Of a DNA stretch of 64,000 nt, positions 10,005 through 18,171 are shown piece after piece. Both the position numbers and the translations under genes were made by a program. Positions within the stretch are counted from its first letter, which is position 1, and the number at the start of each line of letters is the position of its first letter. Origin of the DNA: Pseudoxanthomonas sp. SE1. Its GTDB lineage: Bacteria > Pseudomonadota > Gammaproteobacteria > Xanthomonadales > Xanthomonadaceae. The stretch spans positions 1,913,001 through 1,977,000 of the forward strand of contig NZ_CP113783.1 of NCBI RefSeq assembly GCF_029542205.1. Reading direction: 5' to 3'. Under the pieces are notes generated by a model, which was given only the letters and a program-made list of their open reading frames with translations, did no database searches and was not told the DNA's origin.

Positions 10005-10691
10005 TCAGAATTCCAGATCCAATGCAGCGCACAGGTAATCGACGAAGGGTCCGAGTGTCTTCAGATCGCCGGCCAGCGTCTGCCGCAGGCGCGGCCCGGT
10101 CATCGTGGCATCGTCCAGCGAGCGCCAGAATACGAAATTGCGGTGCTTCAGGTCTTCGATGAACTCGAAATCGGCGGGAAACCCCCGCGGCGGACGCACC
10201 AGCTTCTCGCTCTCTTCGAACTCGAAGCGTCGCCGGAAGGGCGCGTCGTGCGCCGCTTTCTTCCAACTGCCCGGGTTGTCGAGGATGAACTGCCGTACCC
10301 GCCGCTGCGTGTCCGGCTCGGGATGCCAGAGTCCGGCACCGACGAAACACTCGCCAGGCTGCAGGTGCACGTAGAACGAGGGTGCGGGCACCTGTTTGTG
10401 GCGCTCGTGGAACAGGCGCGCGCCCTGCCATGACTTGTACGGTGACTTGTCGTTGGAGAAACGCGCGTCTCGGTAGATGCGGAACAGCGACCCGCCCACG
10501 GTCTTCGGATCCGACCGGAAGTGCAGGCTTACCGCGGCGAGATCGGGCTGGAGATCGGTCAGCAGGCGCAGGAACGGCTGCCGGACATGATCCTCGTACT
10601 GCGCCTTGTGGTTGTTGAACCAGGTCTTGTCGTTGTGGCGGGCCAGCCCGCGCAGGAACTTGAAGCTGGCATCGGAGAAGTAGGTGGCCAT
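10005..10691 (-). CDS. DUF2461 (TIGR02453) family protein
   Basis: This protein of 228 residues starts MATYFSDASFKFLRGLARHN and belongs to the widespread DUF2461 family of unknown function. Conserved family segments are NDKTWFNNHKAQYEDHVRQP, FRIYRDARFSNDKSPYK, and FYVHLQPGECFVGAGLWHPE. The ATG at 10691 is chosen because this is where family similarity begins; the frame is open further upstream into the exonuclease I end. It follows sbcB by 65 bases on the same strand and may be its last co-transcribed neighbour together with the DUF2939 gene. No enzymatic role can be assigned. Confidence 0.85.
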   Translation of the reverse strand: MATYFSDASFKFLRGLARHNDKTWFNNHKAQYEDHVRQPFLRLLTDLQPDLAAVSLHFRSDPKTVGGSLFRIYRDARFSNDKSPYKSWQGARLFHERHKQVPAPSFYVHLQPGECFVGAGLWHPEPDTQRRVRQFILDNPGSWKKAAHDAPFRRRFEFEESEKLVRPPRGFPADFEFIEDLKHRNFVFWRSLDDATMTGPRLRQTLAGDLKTLGPFVDYLCAALDLEF

Positions 10692-10756
10692 GGCCCCCAT
10701 TCTAGACAAGCCAGTGTCATCAGGCCGACAAGGCTGCCCTCGATGTTGACCGCGTG

Positions 10757-12196
10757 CTAGAGACCGGCCTGCAGGTCCTCGCGCCACTGCTGGATCTTGT
10801 CCAGCAGGGCCAGCCGCTCCGCGTCGTCGGCGTGCGCCGCCCGCAGGCCCGCAAGTTCGGCGTCGAAGCTGGTGAAGCTGTATTCGGACATGCCGCTGTC
10901 GGTCGCCAGGCGCTGGCGCCGGTAGTCGTCCCAGCGCTGGTGTTCGCCTGCAGACAAGGTATCGGGCCAGTTGCGTGCGCGATAGCGGAACAACAGTTCA
11001 GGCAGGCGGGCATCGCGGAAGCCGAAATCACGCTGGCCCAGCAGCGCGGGCGGCGTGGTCCGCACCTCGGCGAAACGGCGTTTGTCCGCGTCCGCCAGGA
11101 AGCCATCGTAAAGCGAGGCATCCACGTCGCCGGGAGTGAACGCCCGCTCGCCGGCGAACACCTGGCGCACCTTCTCCGCAAGCGCCGGGCCGGCCCCGCG
11201 CAGGACCTCTGCGTGGCGCTCGCAGCGCACGGGATCGATGCCGAGCCGGTCCATGTCCGCGGGACGCAGGTGCGACCATGCGACCAGCGCCGGTGCGCGA
11301 TTCAGATGGACTTCCTTCAGCGGGATCCGCTGCTCGCCTTCCGGCAGGTCGGAGGCCGGCGTGTAGAGACGATCGGCGATCTCGTCGGGCGCCATGGACA
11401 GCAGCGCGCTCGGGTCGCTCTCCAGGTCGAATACCACCACGCGATTGTCGATGCGCGGATGCCGCGCCAATGGCAGCACGGGGGCGGCGCAGAGGCGGCT
11501 GGCGGGGTAGCGCTGCGAGACATGCAGTACCGGCTGCATGGCCGTCACGTCCAGCAGGCGCGCGGCGAAGCGCTTGTCGCGCAGTTGCAATGCGTAGTCC
11601 CACAGGCGGGGCTGGGCCTGCCGCATCAGCCGTGCCAGCCCGATGGTGGCGTAGACATCGGACAGGGCCTCGTGCGCATCGCCCTCGCGGACGCGGTTGG
11701 CCAGTGCCAGGTGCTCCAGCTTGAACGACGTTGCGCCGTCGTCCCGCTTCGGCCACACGATGCCGTCCGGCCGCAGCGCATGCATCAGCCGCATCACGTC
11801 CAGCAGGTCCCAGCGCGAATTGCCGCCACGCCACTCGCGCTCGTAGGGCTCATGGAAGTTGCGGAACAGGCCATGGCGCACGAACTCATCGTCGAAGCGC
11901 AGGCTGTTGTAGCCCAGCGTGCAGGTTTCCGGCCGCCCCATCTCGTCGGCGATGCGGGCGAAGGCTTCGGCTTCGTTGACGCCGTCGCGGAGCGCCTGTT
12001 GCGGCGTGATGCCGGTGATCAGCGTGGCGATGGGCGAGGGCAGCAGGTCATCCGCCGGCCGTACGAAGAAGCTGACCGGCTCCTCCATCAGCTCCAACGC
12101 GGGGGTGGTGCGCACGGCCGCGACCTGCGCGATCCGGCTGCGGCGCGGATCCGCGCCGAAGGTCTCCAGATCGTAGAACAGGAAGCTGGCGCTCAC
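10757..12196 (-). CDS. sbcB: Exodeoxyribonuclease I
   Basis: This enzyme degrades single-stranded DNA from 3' to 5' and acts in mismatch repair and recombination. The protein of 479 residues begins with a DnaQ-type exonuclease domain: FLFYDLETFGADP gives the first two acidic metal ligands, LGYNSLRFDDEFVRHGLFRN the second motif, and EGDAHEALSDVYATIGLARL the third (HxAxxD). The ExoI SH3-like and helical extensions follow. The start is GTG (12194-12196), overlapping the TGA of the kynurenine monooxygenase gene as GTGA, so sbcB is translationally coupled to a catabolic gene, an unexpected link for a repair nuclease. Confidence 0.95.
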   Translation of the reverse strand: MSASFLFYDLETFGADPRRSRIAQVAAVRTTPALELMEEPVSFFVRPADDLLPSPIATLITGITPQQALRDGVNEAEAFARIADEMGRPETCTLGYNSLRFDDEFVRHGLFRNFHEPYEREWRGGNSRWDLLDVMRLMHALRPDGIVWPKRDDGATSFKLEHLALANRVREGDAHEALSDVYATIGLARLMRQAQPRLWDYALQLRDKRFAARLLDVTAMQPVLHVSQRYPASRLCAAPVLPLARHPRIDNRVVVFDLESDPSALLSMAPDEIADRLYTPASDLPEGEQRIPLKEVHLNRAPALVAWSHLRPADMDRLGIDPVRCERHAEVLRGAGPALAEKVRQVFAGERAFTPGDVDASLYDGFLADADKRRFAEVRTTPPALLGQRDFGFRDARLPELLFRYRARNWPDTLSAGEHQRWDDYRRQRLATDSGMSEYSFTSFDAELAGLRAAHADDAERLALLDKIQQWREDLQAGL

Positions 12197-13563
12197 CCGG
12201 CCGTCTCCTCCAGCACCGGCAAGCGCGCCAGTACATCGGCGTCCACCGCTGCCCAGTCGATCCCGTCGAGGGCATCACGTCCGGCGGTATGCCGCACCAG
12301 CAGGTCGCGCTGCACGTGGCTGCGGTGCTGCGCGACCGCATACGGGATGCGCATGAAGCTGACCATCGTGTAGTGCGGTACGAAGCGGTCCGGGTGGCGT
12401 TGCTGCAGGGACAGCTCCAGTTCCCGCTGCAACAGATAGCCGGTGTCGTCCACCTTGTCGCGCATTTCCACGTAGTTCTCCAGCGCCATTTCCTGGATGG
12501 CGAGCGCGTTTGGCTTGCGCTCGGCTTCGAAGGCGGCGAAAGCCTTCGCGAGGTCTTGCGTGGATTGCAGGTGGTGGGCGAGGGCGACGCAATCCTCGAA
12601 AGCGCAGTTCATCCCCTGACCATGGAACGGCACCATGGCGTGGGCGGCGTCGCCCAGCAGCACGGCCTGGCCCCGCAGGTGCCAGCGTTCGAGATACAGC
12701 GTGGCGAGCAGGCCGGTGGGGTTGGCGTCCCAGTCCTGTTCCAGTCGCGGGATCAGCGGCACCGCATCGGCGAAGTCACGCAGGAACAGCGCCTTCGCTT
12801 CCGCGCCGCTGCGCACGCTGTCGAAGCCGGGATCGCCTTCGTTGGGCAGGAACAGCGTCACCGTGAACGTGCGCTCGTCGTTGGGCAATGCGATGCACAT
12901 GTAGTGGCCGCGTGGCCAGATATGCAGGGCATTCGGTTCCATGATGAAGCCGCCATCGGCGGCCGGGGGGATTTCCAGCTCCTTGTAGGAGTGGTCCAGG
13001 AACTCGGTGCGTTCGCCTAGATCCTCCCGGCGCTGCATGGCACCACGCAAGGATGAACCGGCGCCGTCGGCACCGACCAGGGCGGTGAACCCGACAGGAT
13101 GGACGCCACCGTCCCGCTCGTTGACGAAGCGGGCGATGCGCGCGTCGAAATCCACGGATTCCAACCGGCGGTTGAACTGGATGACGGCCCCTGCACGTTC
13201 CGCCAGGTCCAGCAGCGTGATGTTCAGGTCGCCGCGATGGATCGACCAGATGACCTCGGAGTCGTCGCGCCCGTAACGCTGCAACTGCAGCCGTCCGTCG
13301 AGGGCATGCACCATGCGCCCGCGCATCATCACCGCCTGCCGCATCACCGCATCGTCCGCATCCGCCATCCGCAGCGCATGGCGGCCACGTTCGGTCAGGG
13401 CCAGGTTGATCGAGCGTCCCCCGGCATAGCCCTGCACGCGCGGGTCGCCACGCTTCTCGAACACCTCCACGCGCCAGCCGGCGCGCGCCATCAGGGTGGC
13501 CAGCAGCGCGCCGGCGAGGCCGGCGCCGATGAGGGTGATGTGTCGTTGTGGCTCAATGCCCAA
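12193..13563 (-). CDS. kmo: Kynurenine 3-monooxygenase
   Basis: This flavoprotein hydroxylates L-kynurenine to 3-hydroxykynurenine with NADPH and O2. The protein of 456 residues has the FAD-binding GAGLAG motif at residues 13-18 (in ITLIGAGLAGALLATLMAR), the Arg/Ser signature GGRSINLALTERG, the VGADGAGSSLR motif, and the second FAD motif VLLGDAAHAMVPFHGQGMN. The start is a TTG at 13561-13563; it is supported by a GGAGAGA ribosome site at the right distance and by the fact that the nucleotide-binding strand begins eight residues later. It is 15 bases downstream of kynU and overlaps sbcB, so it sits in the same transcript. It commits kynurenine to the 3-hydroxyanthranilate branch. Confidence 0.94.
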   Translation of the reverse strand: MGIEPQRHITLIGAGLAGALLATLMARAGWRVEVFEKRGDPRVQGYAGGRSINLALTERGRHALRMADADDAVMRQAVMMRGRMVHALDGRLQLQRYGRDDSEVIWSIHRGDLNITLLDLAERAGAVIQFNRRLESVDFDARIARFVNERDGGVHPVGFTALVGADGAGSSLRGAMQRREDLGERTEFLDHSYKELEIPPAADGGFIMEPNALHIWPRGHYMCIALPNDERTFTVTLFLPNEGDPGFDSVRSGAEAKALFLRDFADAVPLIPRLEQDWDANPTGLLATLYLERWHLRGQAVLLGDAAHAMVPFHGQGMNCAFEDCVALAHHLQSTQDLAKAFAAFEAERKPNALAIQEMALENYVEMRDKVDDTGYLLQRELELSLQQRHPDRFVPHYTMVSFMRIPYAVAQHRSHVQRDLLVRHTAGRDALDGIDWAAVDADVLARLPVLEETAG

Positions 13564-13578
13564 GAGCGTCTCTCCGGA

Positions 13579-14853
13579 TCAGAACCCCCGCCACGTCTCG
13601 ACTTCCTCGACGAAGCGGTGGACATCCATGTAGCGGTTGTAGAGCGGGGCGGGCGAGATGCGGATCACGTCCGGTTCGCGCCAGTCGCCGATGGTACCGA
13701 CGGAAAGCAGGTATTCGAACAGTTCACGGCCGCGCTCGCGCCCGCCGATCACCCGCAATGACAATTGCGCACCGCGCTGGGCGGGGTCGGCTGGCGTGAT
13801 GATCTGCAGTGCGTCCGAGAGCCGTGCCTGGATCAGCGCTTCCAGCAGCCCGGTGATCTTCAGCGACTTGGTCCGGACAGCGTCCATGCCGCCGGCCTTC
13901 TCGAACAGTTCCAGCGATGCGCGCAGCGGCGCAAGCCCGAGGATCGGTGGGTTGCTGAGCTGCCAGCCCTCGGCGCCGGGCGTGGGGACGAACGCCGGCC
14001 CCATGCGGAAGCGTGTCTCCTTCTCGTGGCCCCACCAGCCGGCGAAGCGCGGACGGTCGGTATGCGCGTGGCGCGCGTGGACGAAGCAGCCGGCGACGGC
14101 ACCCGGTCCGGAGTTGAGGTATTTGTAGTGGCACCAGACGGCAAAATCGACACCGCTGTCGTGCAGCTGCAACGGCAGGTTGCCGACCGCGTGCGCCAGG
14201 TCGACGCCGACGACGGCGCCCTGCGCATGGCCAAGCCGCGCGATCCCGGCAAGGTCGAACGCTTGCCCGGTGCGGTACTGGATGCCCGGCCACAGCACCA
14301 GCGCCAGGCGCGGACCGTGTTCGGCGATGGCGCGCTCGATCGCCGCCATCGACAGCGTGCCATCGGGCAGGTCCGGCTCCACTTCGATCAGATCGGTTTC
14401 CGGGTCGAATCCGTGGAAGCGCACCTGCGATTCCATTGCATGCCGGTCGGACGGGAATGCGCCGGCCTCCATCAGGATCGCGGGGCGCTCCGCGGTGGGG
14501 CGGTAGAAGCTGACCATCATCAGGTGCAGGTTGGCGGTCAGGGTGTTCATCGCCACCACTTCCGCCGGTTCCGCGCCGACCAGGCGCGCCAGCGGTTCGC
14601 GTACCAGTTCGTGGTACGTCATCCACTGCGCATTGCCGGTGAAGTGGCCTTCGACCGCCTCGTTGGCCCACTTGTCCAGTACCTCGTTGATGTAGGTGCG
14701 CGCGGCCTTCGGTTGCAGGCCGAGCGAGTTGCCGCAGAAGTAGACCTGGTCGTTGTGCTTGTGGCGCGGGATCAGGAAGTCGTTGCGCAGCGCACGCAAC
14801 GGGTCGGCGGCGTCGAGGGCGATGATGTGGGTGCGGGACAGCGGGTCGGTCAT
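13579..14853 (-). CDS. kynU: Kynureninase
   Basis: This PLP enzyme cleaves kynurenine or 3-hydroxykynurenine to (3-hydroxy)anthranilate plus alanine. The protein of 424 residues has the usual kynureninase length. The PLP lysine is Lys244 in CHYKYLNSGPG, the PLP aspartate lies in GVDLAHAVGN, and YFCGNSLGLQPKA near residue 40 is the family's N-terminal signature. It is followed 15 bases later by kmo. A REP hairpin (14883-15012) separates it from the decarboxylase gene upstream, which may lower or end read-through from the rest of the pathway operon, so kynU-kmo-sbcB may have their own promoter. Confidence 0.96.
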   Translation of the reverse strand: MTDPLSRTHIIALDAADPLRALRNDFLIPRHKHNDQVYFCGNSLGLQPKAARTYINEVLDKWANEAVEGHFTGNAQWMTYHELVREPLARLVGAEPAEVVAMNTLTANLHLMMVSFYRPTAERPAILMEAGAFPSDRHAMESQVRFHGFDPETDLIEVEPDLPDGTLSMAAIERAIAEHGPRLALVLWPGIQYRTGQAFDLAGIARLGHAQGAVVGVDLAHAVGNLPLQLHDSGVDFAVWCHYKYLNSGPGAVAGCFVHARHAHTDRPRFAGWWGHEKETRFRMGPAFVPTPGAEGWQLSNPPILGLAPLRASLELFEKAGGMDAVRTKSLKITGLLEALIQARLSDALQIITPADPAQRGAQLSLRVIGGRERGRELFEYLLSVGTIGDWREPDVIRISPAPLYNRYMDVHRFVEEVETWRGF

Positions 14854-14882
14854 GGAATGTGGTTTGGAGATGATCTTTGGGT

Positions 14883-15012
14883 TGTAGGAGCGACGTCAGT
14901 CGCGACCGTGGAGTGTCGGTGGAGATGACGTCGAATGGGCTGGTCTCCCACGGAGATACTGAAGGTCCTGGCAAGATCGTGCCGTGCGGTCGCGACTGAC
15001 GTCGCTCCTACA
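14883..15012. repeat. REP-like (GTAG type) inverted repeat, copy 1
   Basis: Two 24-base arms (14883-14906 and 14989-15012) are perfect reverse complements. Each arm begins TGTAGGAGCGACGTCAGTCG and holds a small internal hairpin (GCGAC GTCA GTCGC). The central spacer is about 82 bases, longer than in the other four copies. It lies in the 169-base gap between kynU and the decarboxylase gene. The form matches the REP/SMAG-type elements of Stenotrophomonas and relatives, mobilised in trans by RAYT transposases; no such gene is in this window. Confidence 0.85.
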
Positions 15013-15022
15013 AGGAGCACTC

Positions 15023-16033
15023 TCATAGGAACCTCGAGGCGGGCAAGCCCAGCCATTCCAGCGCGGTGCCGTGGTACAGGCGCGCCTGCTGCGTCGTGTC
15101 CAGGCCAAGCGCGGCGATGCCGGCGCCGGGTTCCTGTTCGCCCAGCGGGAAGGGGTAGTCGGTGCCGAGCATCACGCGCTCGTGGCCGACGGTGTCCAGC
15201 AGGTAGCGCAGCGCGCGCGGATCGGCGACCCAGGAGTCGAAATAGACCCGGTCAAGGTATTCGCGCGGATTGCGATGGTTGTCGGTGGCCACCAGGTCCG
15301 GCCGCATGTTGAAGCCGTGCTCGATGCGACCGATGGTGTAGGGGAAGCTGCCGCCGCCGTGGGCGAAGCAGACCTTCAGCTGCGGCAGGCGCTCCAGCAC
15401 GCCACCGAAGATCAGGCTGCACGCGGCGCGCGACTGCTCGGCGGGCATGCCGACCAGCCAGGGCAGCCAGTACTTCTGCATCGACGCGGCGCCCATCATG
15501 TCCCAGGGATGCACCAGGATCGCGGCGCCCAACTCGCTGGCGGCCTGGAAGAACTCGAACAGTTCCGGCGCGTCGAGGTTCCAGTCGTTGACGTGGCTGC
15601 CGATCTGCACGCCCTGCAGGCCCAACTGGTCCATGCAGCGTTCCAGCTCCTGCACGGCCAGGCGTGGCGACTGCATCGGCACCGTGCCGATGCCGGCGTA
15701 GTGGCGCGGATAGTCGCGACAGGCGACGGCGGTGTGGTCGTTGAGCGCCTGGTGCAGCTCCAGCGCGTGGTGTGGCTTGGCCCAATAGCTGAACATCACC
15801 GGTACCGTGCTGATCACCTGCACCTGCACGCCGAATTGGGCGTAATCGGCGATGCGTTCTTCCGGGTCCCAGGTCTTGGGCCAGATCTCGCGGAAGAACT
15901 TGCCGTCCTTGTAGATGCGGTGGCGGCCGTCGTCGCCGTGGTGGATCACCGGGAAGCGCAGGTCGCCGTACTTGGCCGCCAGGTCGGGCCAGTCGCGGGG
16001 CAGGAAGTGCGCGTGGGTGTCGATTTTCAGCAT
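15023..16033 (-). CDS. 2-amino-3-carboxymuconate-6-semialdehyde decarboxylase (ACMSD)
   Basis: This amidohydrolase-superfamily enzyme removes CO2 from 2-amino-3-carboxymuconate semialdehyde and so diverts it from spontaneous closure to quinolinate (the NAD precursor) into catabolism. The protein of 336 residues has the usual ACMSD length. The zinc ligands begin with DTHAHFLP (His7, His9); HPWDMMGA and the late acidic ligand in MLGTDYPFPLGEQEPG complete the site. Family-typical segments include VQIGSHVNDWNLDAPELF and CFAHGGGSFPYTIGRIEHGF. It is downstream of the HEPN gene by 79 bases, within the kynurenine run. Confidence 0.94.
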   Translation of the reverse strand: MLKIDTHAHFLPRDWPDLAAKYGDLRFPVIHHGDDGRHRIYKDGKFFREIWPKTWDPEERIADYAQFGVQVQVISTVPVMFSYWAKPHHALELHQALNDHTAVACRDYPRHYAGIGTVPMQSPRLAVQELERCMDQLGLQGVQIGSHVNDWNLDAPELFEFFQAASELGAAILVHPWDMMGAASMQKYWLPWLVGMPAEQSRAACSLIFGGVLERLPQLKVCFAHGGGSFPYTIGRIEHGFNMRPDLVATDNHRNPREYLDRVYFDSWVADPRALRYLLDTVGHERVMLGTDYPFPLGEQEPGAGIAALGLDTTQQARLYHGTALEWLGLPASRFL

Positions 16034-16112
16034 CGTGGGATTGTAGGGGCTGCCTGCAGGGGATTCGCGCTGCAGTGCCGCGATGGAGGCGAAGCCAGCA
16101 AGGCATTCGACA

Positions 16113-16520
16113 TCATCGCTCCAGCGCGTCGGAGACGCGTTCGCACGCCGCGATCAGGTCGTTGACCAGGCGCCGGTCCACCTCCACGTGGCCTTCGTAC
16201 TCGGCGAGGTTGCGCAGGTCGTGCGCTTTGGCCAGCACGCGCCATACCTCGGGGCCGAGCCCCAGGGTGTGCGGCAGCACCTGGAACACGATGTACCGGT
16301 GGCGTGCGCGGAAGCCGGCGCGGCGCAGCGCCGCCAGGCTCAGCGCATGAGCGGCGTTGTAGGCCAGGTCGAAGCGGCTCTCCAGCGACAACGCATCGTT
16401 GTGGGCGTCGGCGAGCCGGGCAAGCCCGGAACGCAGCAGGCCGGTGGTTTCGTTCTTGTCCGCAGGCTCTGCGCTGAGCGGGCCGCTGTGGGTGGCGAGC
16501 TTCTCAAGCGGGGAGGTCAT
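16113..16520 (-). CDS. HEPN-like helical protein, partner of the nucleotidyltransferase
   Basis: This protein of 135 residues is all-helical by sequence and matches the HEPN type that is encoded next to minimal nucleotidyltransferases. Recognisable parts are FDLAYNAAHALSLAALRRAG (first conserved helix), a basic His-containing loop RARHRYIVFQVLPHTLGL, and HDLRNLAEYEG with Arg103-Asn104 and Tyr108. It lacks the R-x4-6-H RNase motif in exact form, so RNase activity is uncertain; a structural or substrate role for the nucleotidyltransferase is also possible. Its start lies inside the end of the nucleotidyltransferase gene (17-base overlap), so the two are coupled. It sits in the middle of the kynurenine operon. 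Confidence 0.7.
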   Translation of the reverse strand: MTSPLEKLATHSGPLSAEPADKNETTGLLRSGLARLADAHNDALSLESRFDLAYNAAHALSLAALRRAGFRARHRYIVFQVLPHTLGLGPEVWRVLAKAHDLRNLAEYEGHVEVDRRLVNDLIAACERVSDALER

Positions 16521-17145
16521 CGTCGTTCCCGATCAGCCATTGCCGCGGTTGCTGCAGCACGCGGGTGACGAAGCCGTTGCCGGCGTCGAGGCGGCTGCGC
16601 AGTTCGTCGCGCGCGTACACGGTGGGATTGATCTGTCGACCAAGCCGTTCGGCCACCGGATGCAGCGCCAGCATCACTTCGGCGTAGTCGACGTCGTCGG
16701 CGATCAGCATCAGGTCGATGTCGCTGCGGACGGTGTCGCTGCCCTTTGCGACCGAACCGTACAGGAAGGCGGCCTGGATACGGCCGGCCAGCGGCGCCAG
16801 CGCCGCGCGCAGCGGCTCGGCCAGGCCGAAGGTCTTGCGGACGATGGCGACCAGTTCGTCGTGGATCGGGGCATCTGGGTTGGCGCGATAACGCTTCTGG
16901 TTGCCGACATGCTCGACGCTCAGCAGTCCGCTGCCGGCCAGCCGGGCCAGTTCGCGCTGGACCGCGCCACTGCCGGCACCCGTGGCCTGGATCAGCTCGT
17001 TGACCGCGTAGCTGCGCCCGGACTCGCCGAACAGGCAGGCCAGCACGCGCTGCTGGGTGGTGGTGAACAGCGCGCTCGACAGGCTGGCCGTCGCGTAGCG
17101 CGCCGCCGCTTCACTGACTCTGGGAGGTTTGGAACCGTCATTCAT
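16504..17145 (-). CDS. Winged-helix nucleotidyltransferase (MNT family), probable toxin-antitoxin type module with HEPN protein
   Basis: This protein of 213 residues joins an N-terminal winged helix-turn-helix (about residues 25-88, with YAVNELIQATGAGSGAVQRE) to a minimal polymerase-beta-type nucleotidyltransferase. The catalytic pattern is GS-x10-DID: LYGSVAKGSDTVRSDIDLML, with Gly130-Ser131 and Asp142/Asp144. In MNT-HEPN modules such enzymes modify and silence the HEPN partner with AMP; here that is inference. The frame is open to an upstream ATG at 17187, but the start at 17145 is chosen because two identical palindromes lie at 17145-17180, which makes sense as an operator in front of the gene, and the N-terminal DNA-binding domain would read it. 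Confidence 0.8.
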   Translation of the reverse strand: MNDGSKPPRVSEAAARYATASLSSALFTTTQQRVLACLFGESGRSYAVNELIQATGAGSGAVQRELARLAGSGLLSVEHVGNQKRYRANPDAPIHDELVAIVRKTFGLAEPLRAALAPLAGRIQAAFLYGSVAKGSDTVRSDIDLMLIADDVDYAEVMLALHPVAERLGRQINPTVYARDELRSRLDAGNGFVTRVLQQPRQWLIGNDDDLPA

Positions 17146-17180
17146 GCCCATATCGGGCACGATAATGCCCGGATTGGGCA
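17145..17180 (-). promoter_or_regulatory. Tandem operator and promoter of the nucleotidyltransferase/HEPN pair
   Basis: Two 15-bp palindromes of form TGCCC-N5-GGGCA occur at 17145-17159 and 17166-17180. Their start-to-start distance is 21 bases, two turns of B-DNA, so two dimers would bind on the same face. On the minus strand a TTGCAC box and a TATCGT box with 17 bases between them overlap the sites and could be a weak promoter. The whole lies in the short gap after the 3-hydroxyanthranilate dioxygenase gene. It suggests autoregulation by the winged-helix domain of the protein encoded downstream. Confidence 0.65.
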
Positions 17181-17189
17181 AGTGCAAGC

Positions 17190-17738
17190 TCAGGTGATGT
17201 CGGCTTGTGAATCGGCCTGCATCTCGTAGCGGCTGGGGCGGGAATTCAGGTGTCCGCAGGCCTTGCAGGTGCGCAGGTCGTCGTTGCGGTAGAACGCCTC
17301 GAACACGCGGAAGAAATCCTGCTCGATGTCATTGAGGTGGAAATACTCCTCATAGACCTTTGTGTTGCAGCGCTCGCAGAACCACAACAGGCCGTCGTCC
17401 TCGTGCGGCAGGCGCTTGCGCTCGATCACCAGCCCGACCGAACCCGGCATGCGTTGCGGCGAATGGGGCACGCGTGGCGGCAGCAGGAAGATCTCGCCTG
17501 CCCGGATAGGGATGTCACGCGGCGCGCCGTCTTCCTGGATGCGCAGCACCATCTCGCCTTCCAACTGGTAGAACCATTCCGGACCTTCATCCCAGTGATA
17601 GTCGGTGCGCGCGTTCGGCCCACCGACCACCATGACGATGAAGTCGCCGTCGTAGACCACCTTGTTGCCCACCGGCGGCTTGAGCAGGTGGCGGTGCTCG
17701 TCGATCCAGGCCTGGAAATTGAGCGGGTTCGGCAGCAT
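17190..17738 (-). CDS. 3-hydroxyanthranilate 3,4-dioxygenase
   Basis: This non-haem iron enzyme opens the ring of 3-hydroxyanthranilate to 2-amino-3-carboxymuconate semialdehyde. The cupin of 182 residues has the expected iron ligands His48, Glu54 (in [12 protein letters not shown]) and His92 (VPHSPQR), with Arg44 and Arg96 in the substrate pocket. The C-terminal rubredoxin-like site, characteristic of the bacterial type, is complete: CERC (121-124) and CKAC (158-161). It directly follows the aminomuconate deaminase gene (1 base gap) and precedes the nucleotidyltransferase. It is often named nbaC, haaO or kynC. Confidence 0.96.
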   Translation of the reverse strand: MLPNPLNFQAWIDEHRHLLKPPVGNKVVYDGDFIVMVVGGPNARTDYHWDEGPEWFYQLEGEMVLRIQEDGAPRDIPIRAGEIFLLPPRVPHSPQRMPGSVGLVIERKRLPHEDDGLLWFCERCNTKVYEEYFHLNDIEQDFFRVFEAFYRNDDLRTCKACGHLNSRPSRYEMQADSQADIT

Positions 17739-17739
17739 C

Positions 17740-18171
17740 TCAGCGGCGCTCCGGCAGGTGCGCGACGCATTTCAGTTCGATGGCGATCGGGGTCGGCAGC
17801 GCGGTGATGCCGAGCGTGGTGCGGCAAGGTGCGGTTGCAGCGTCGGGGAAATACTCTGCCCACACCTGGTTGTAGGCCTTGAAGTCGTGCGCCATGTCGG
17901 TGAGATACACGGTCACGTCCACCAGGTCTTCCCAGCGCGCACCGCTGGCCTTCAGTACCGTCCGCACGTTGGCGAACACGGCGCGACACTGCGCGTCGAT
18001 GTCATAGCTGATGAGATGGCCAGCCGCATCGTGCACGTTGCCGACGATGGCGTTGCTGGCCGGGTCGCGCGGGCCGATGCCGGACAGGAACAGCAGGTCA
18101 CCCACGCGCCGCGCGTGGGGATACTGGCCGACGGGCTTCGGCGCGGCCTCGGTGTGGACGACGTCACTCAT
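17740..18171 (-). CDS. 2-aminomuconate deaminase, RidA family
   Basis: This protein of 143 residues belongs to the RidA/YjgF/UK114 family and, by its operon, is most likely the 2-aminomuconate deaminase (AmnD/NbaF type), which removes ammonia from 2-aminomuconate to give 4-oxalocrotonate. Family features are [40 protein letters not shown] and the conserved arginine in APCRTTLGI. The ATG at 18169-18171 is chosen because it overlaps the end of the carbonic anhydrase gene by 8 bases (ATGAGTGA), giving coupled translation; the frame runs further upstream only as a shadow of that gene. Confidence 0.9.
   Translation of the reverse strand: MSDVVHTEAAPKPVGQYPHARRVGDLLFLSGIGPRDPASNAIVGNVHDAAGHLISYDIDAQCRAVFANVRTVLKASGARWEDLVDVTVYLTDMAHDFKAYNQVWAEYFPDAATAPCRTTLGITALPTPIAIELKCVAHLPERR

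Noticed and set aside
17146..17187. Start of the nucleotidyltransferase at the upstream ATG (17187)
   Set aside because: It would place both operator palindromes inside the coding region and adds 14 residues with no conserved look; the ATG at 17145 just behind the operator is more sensible.
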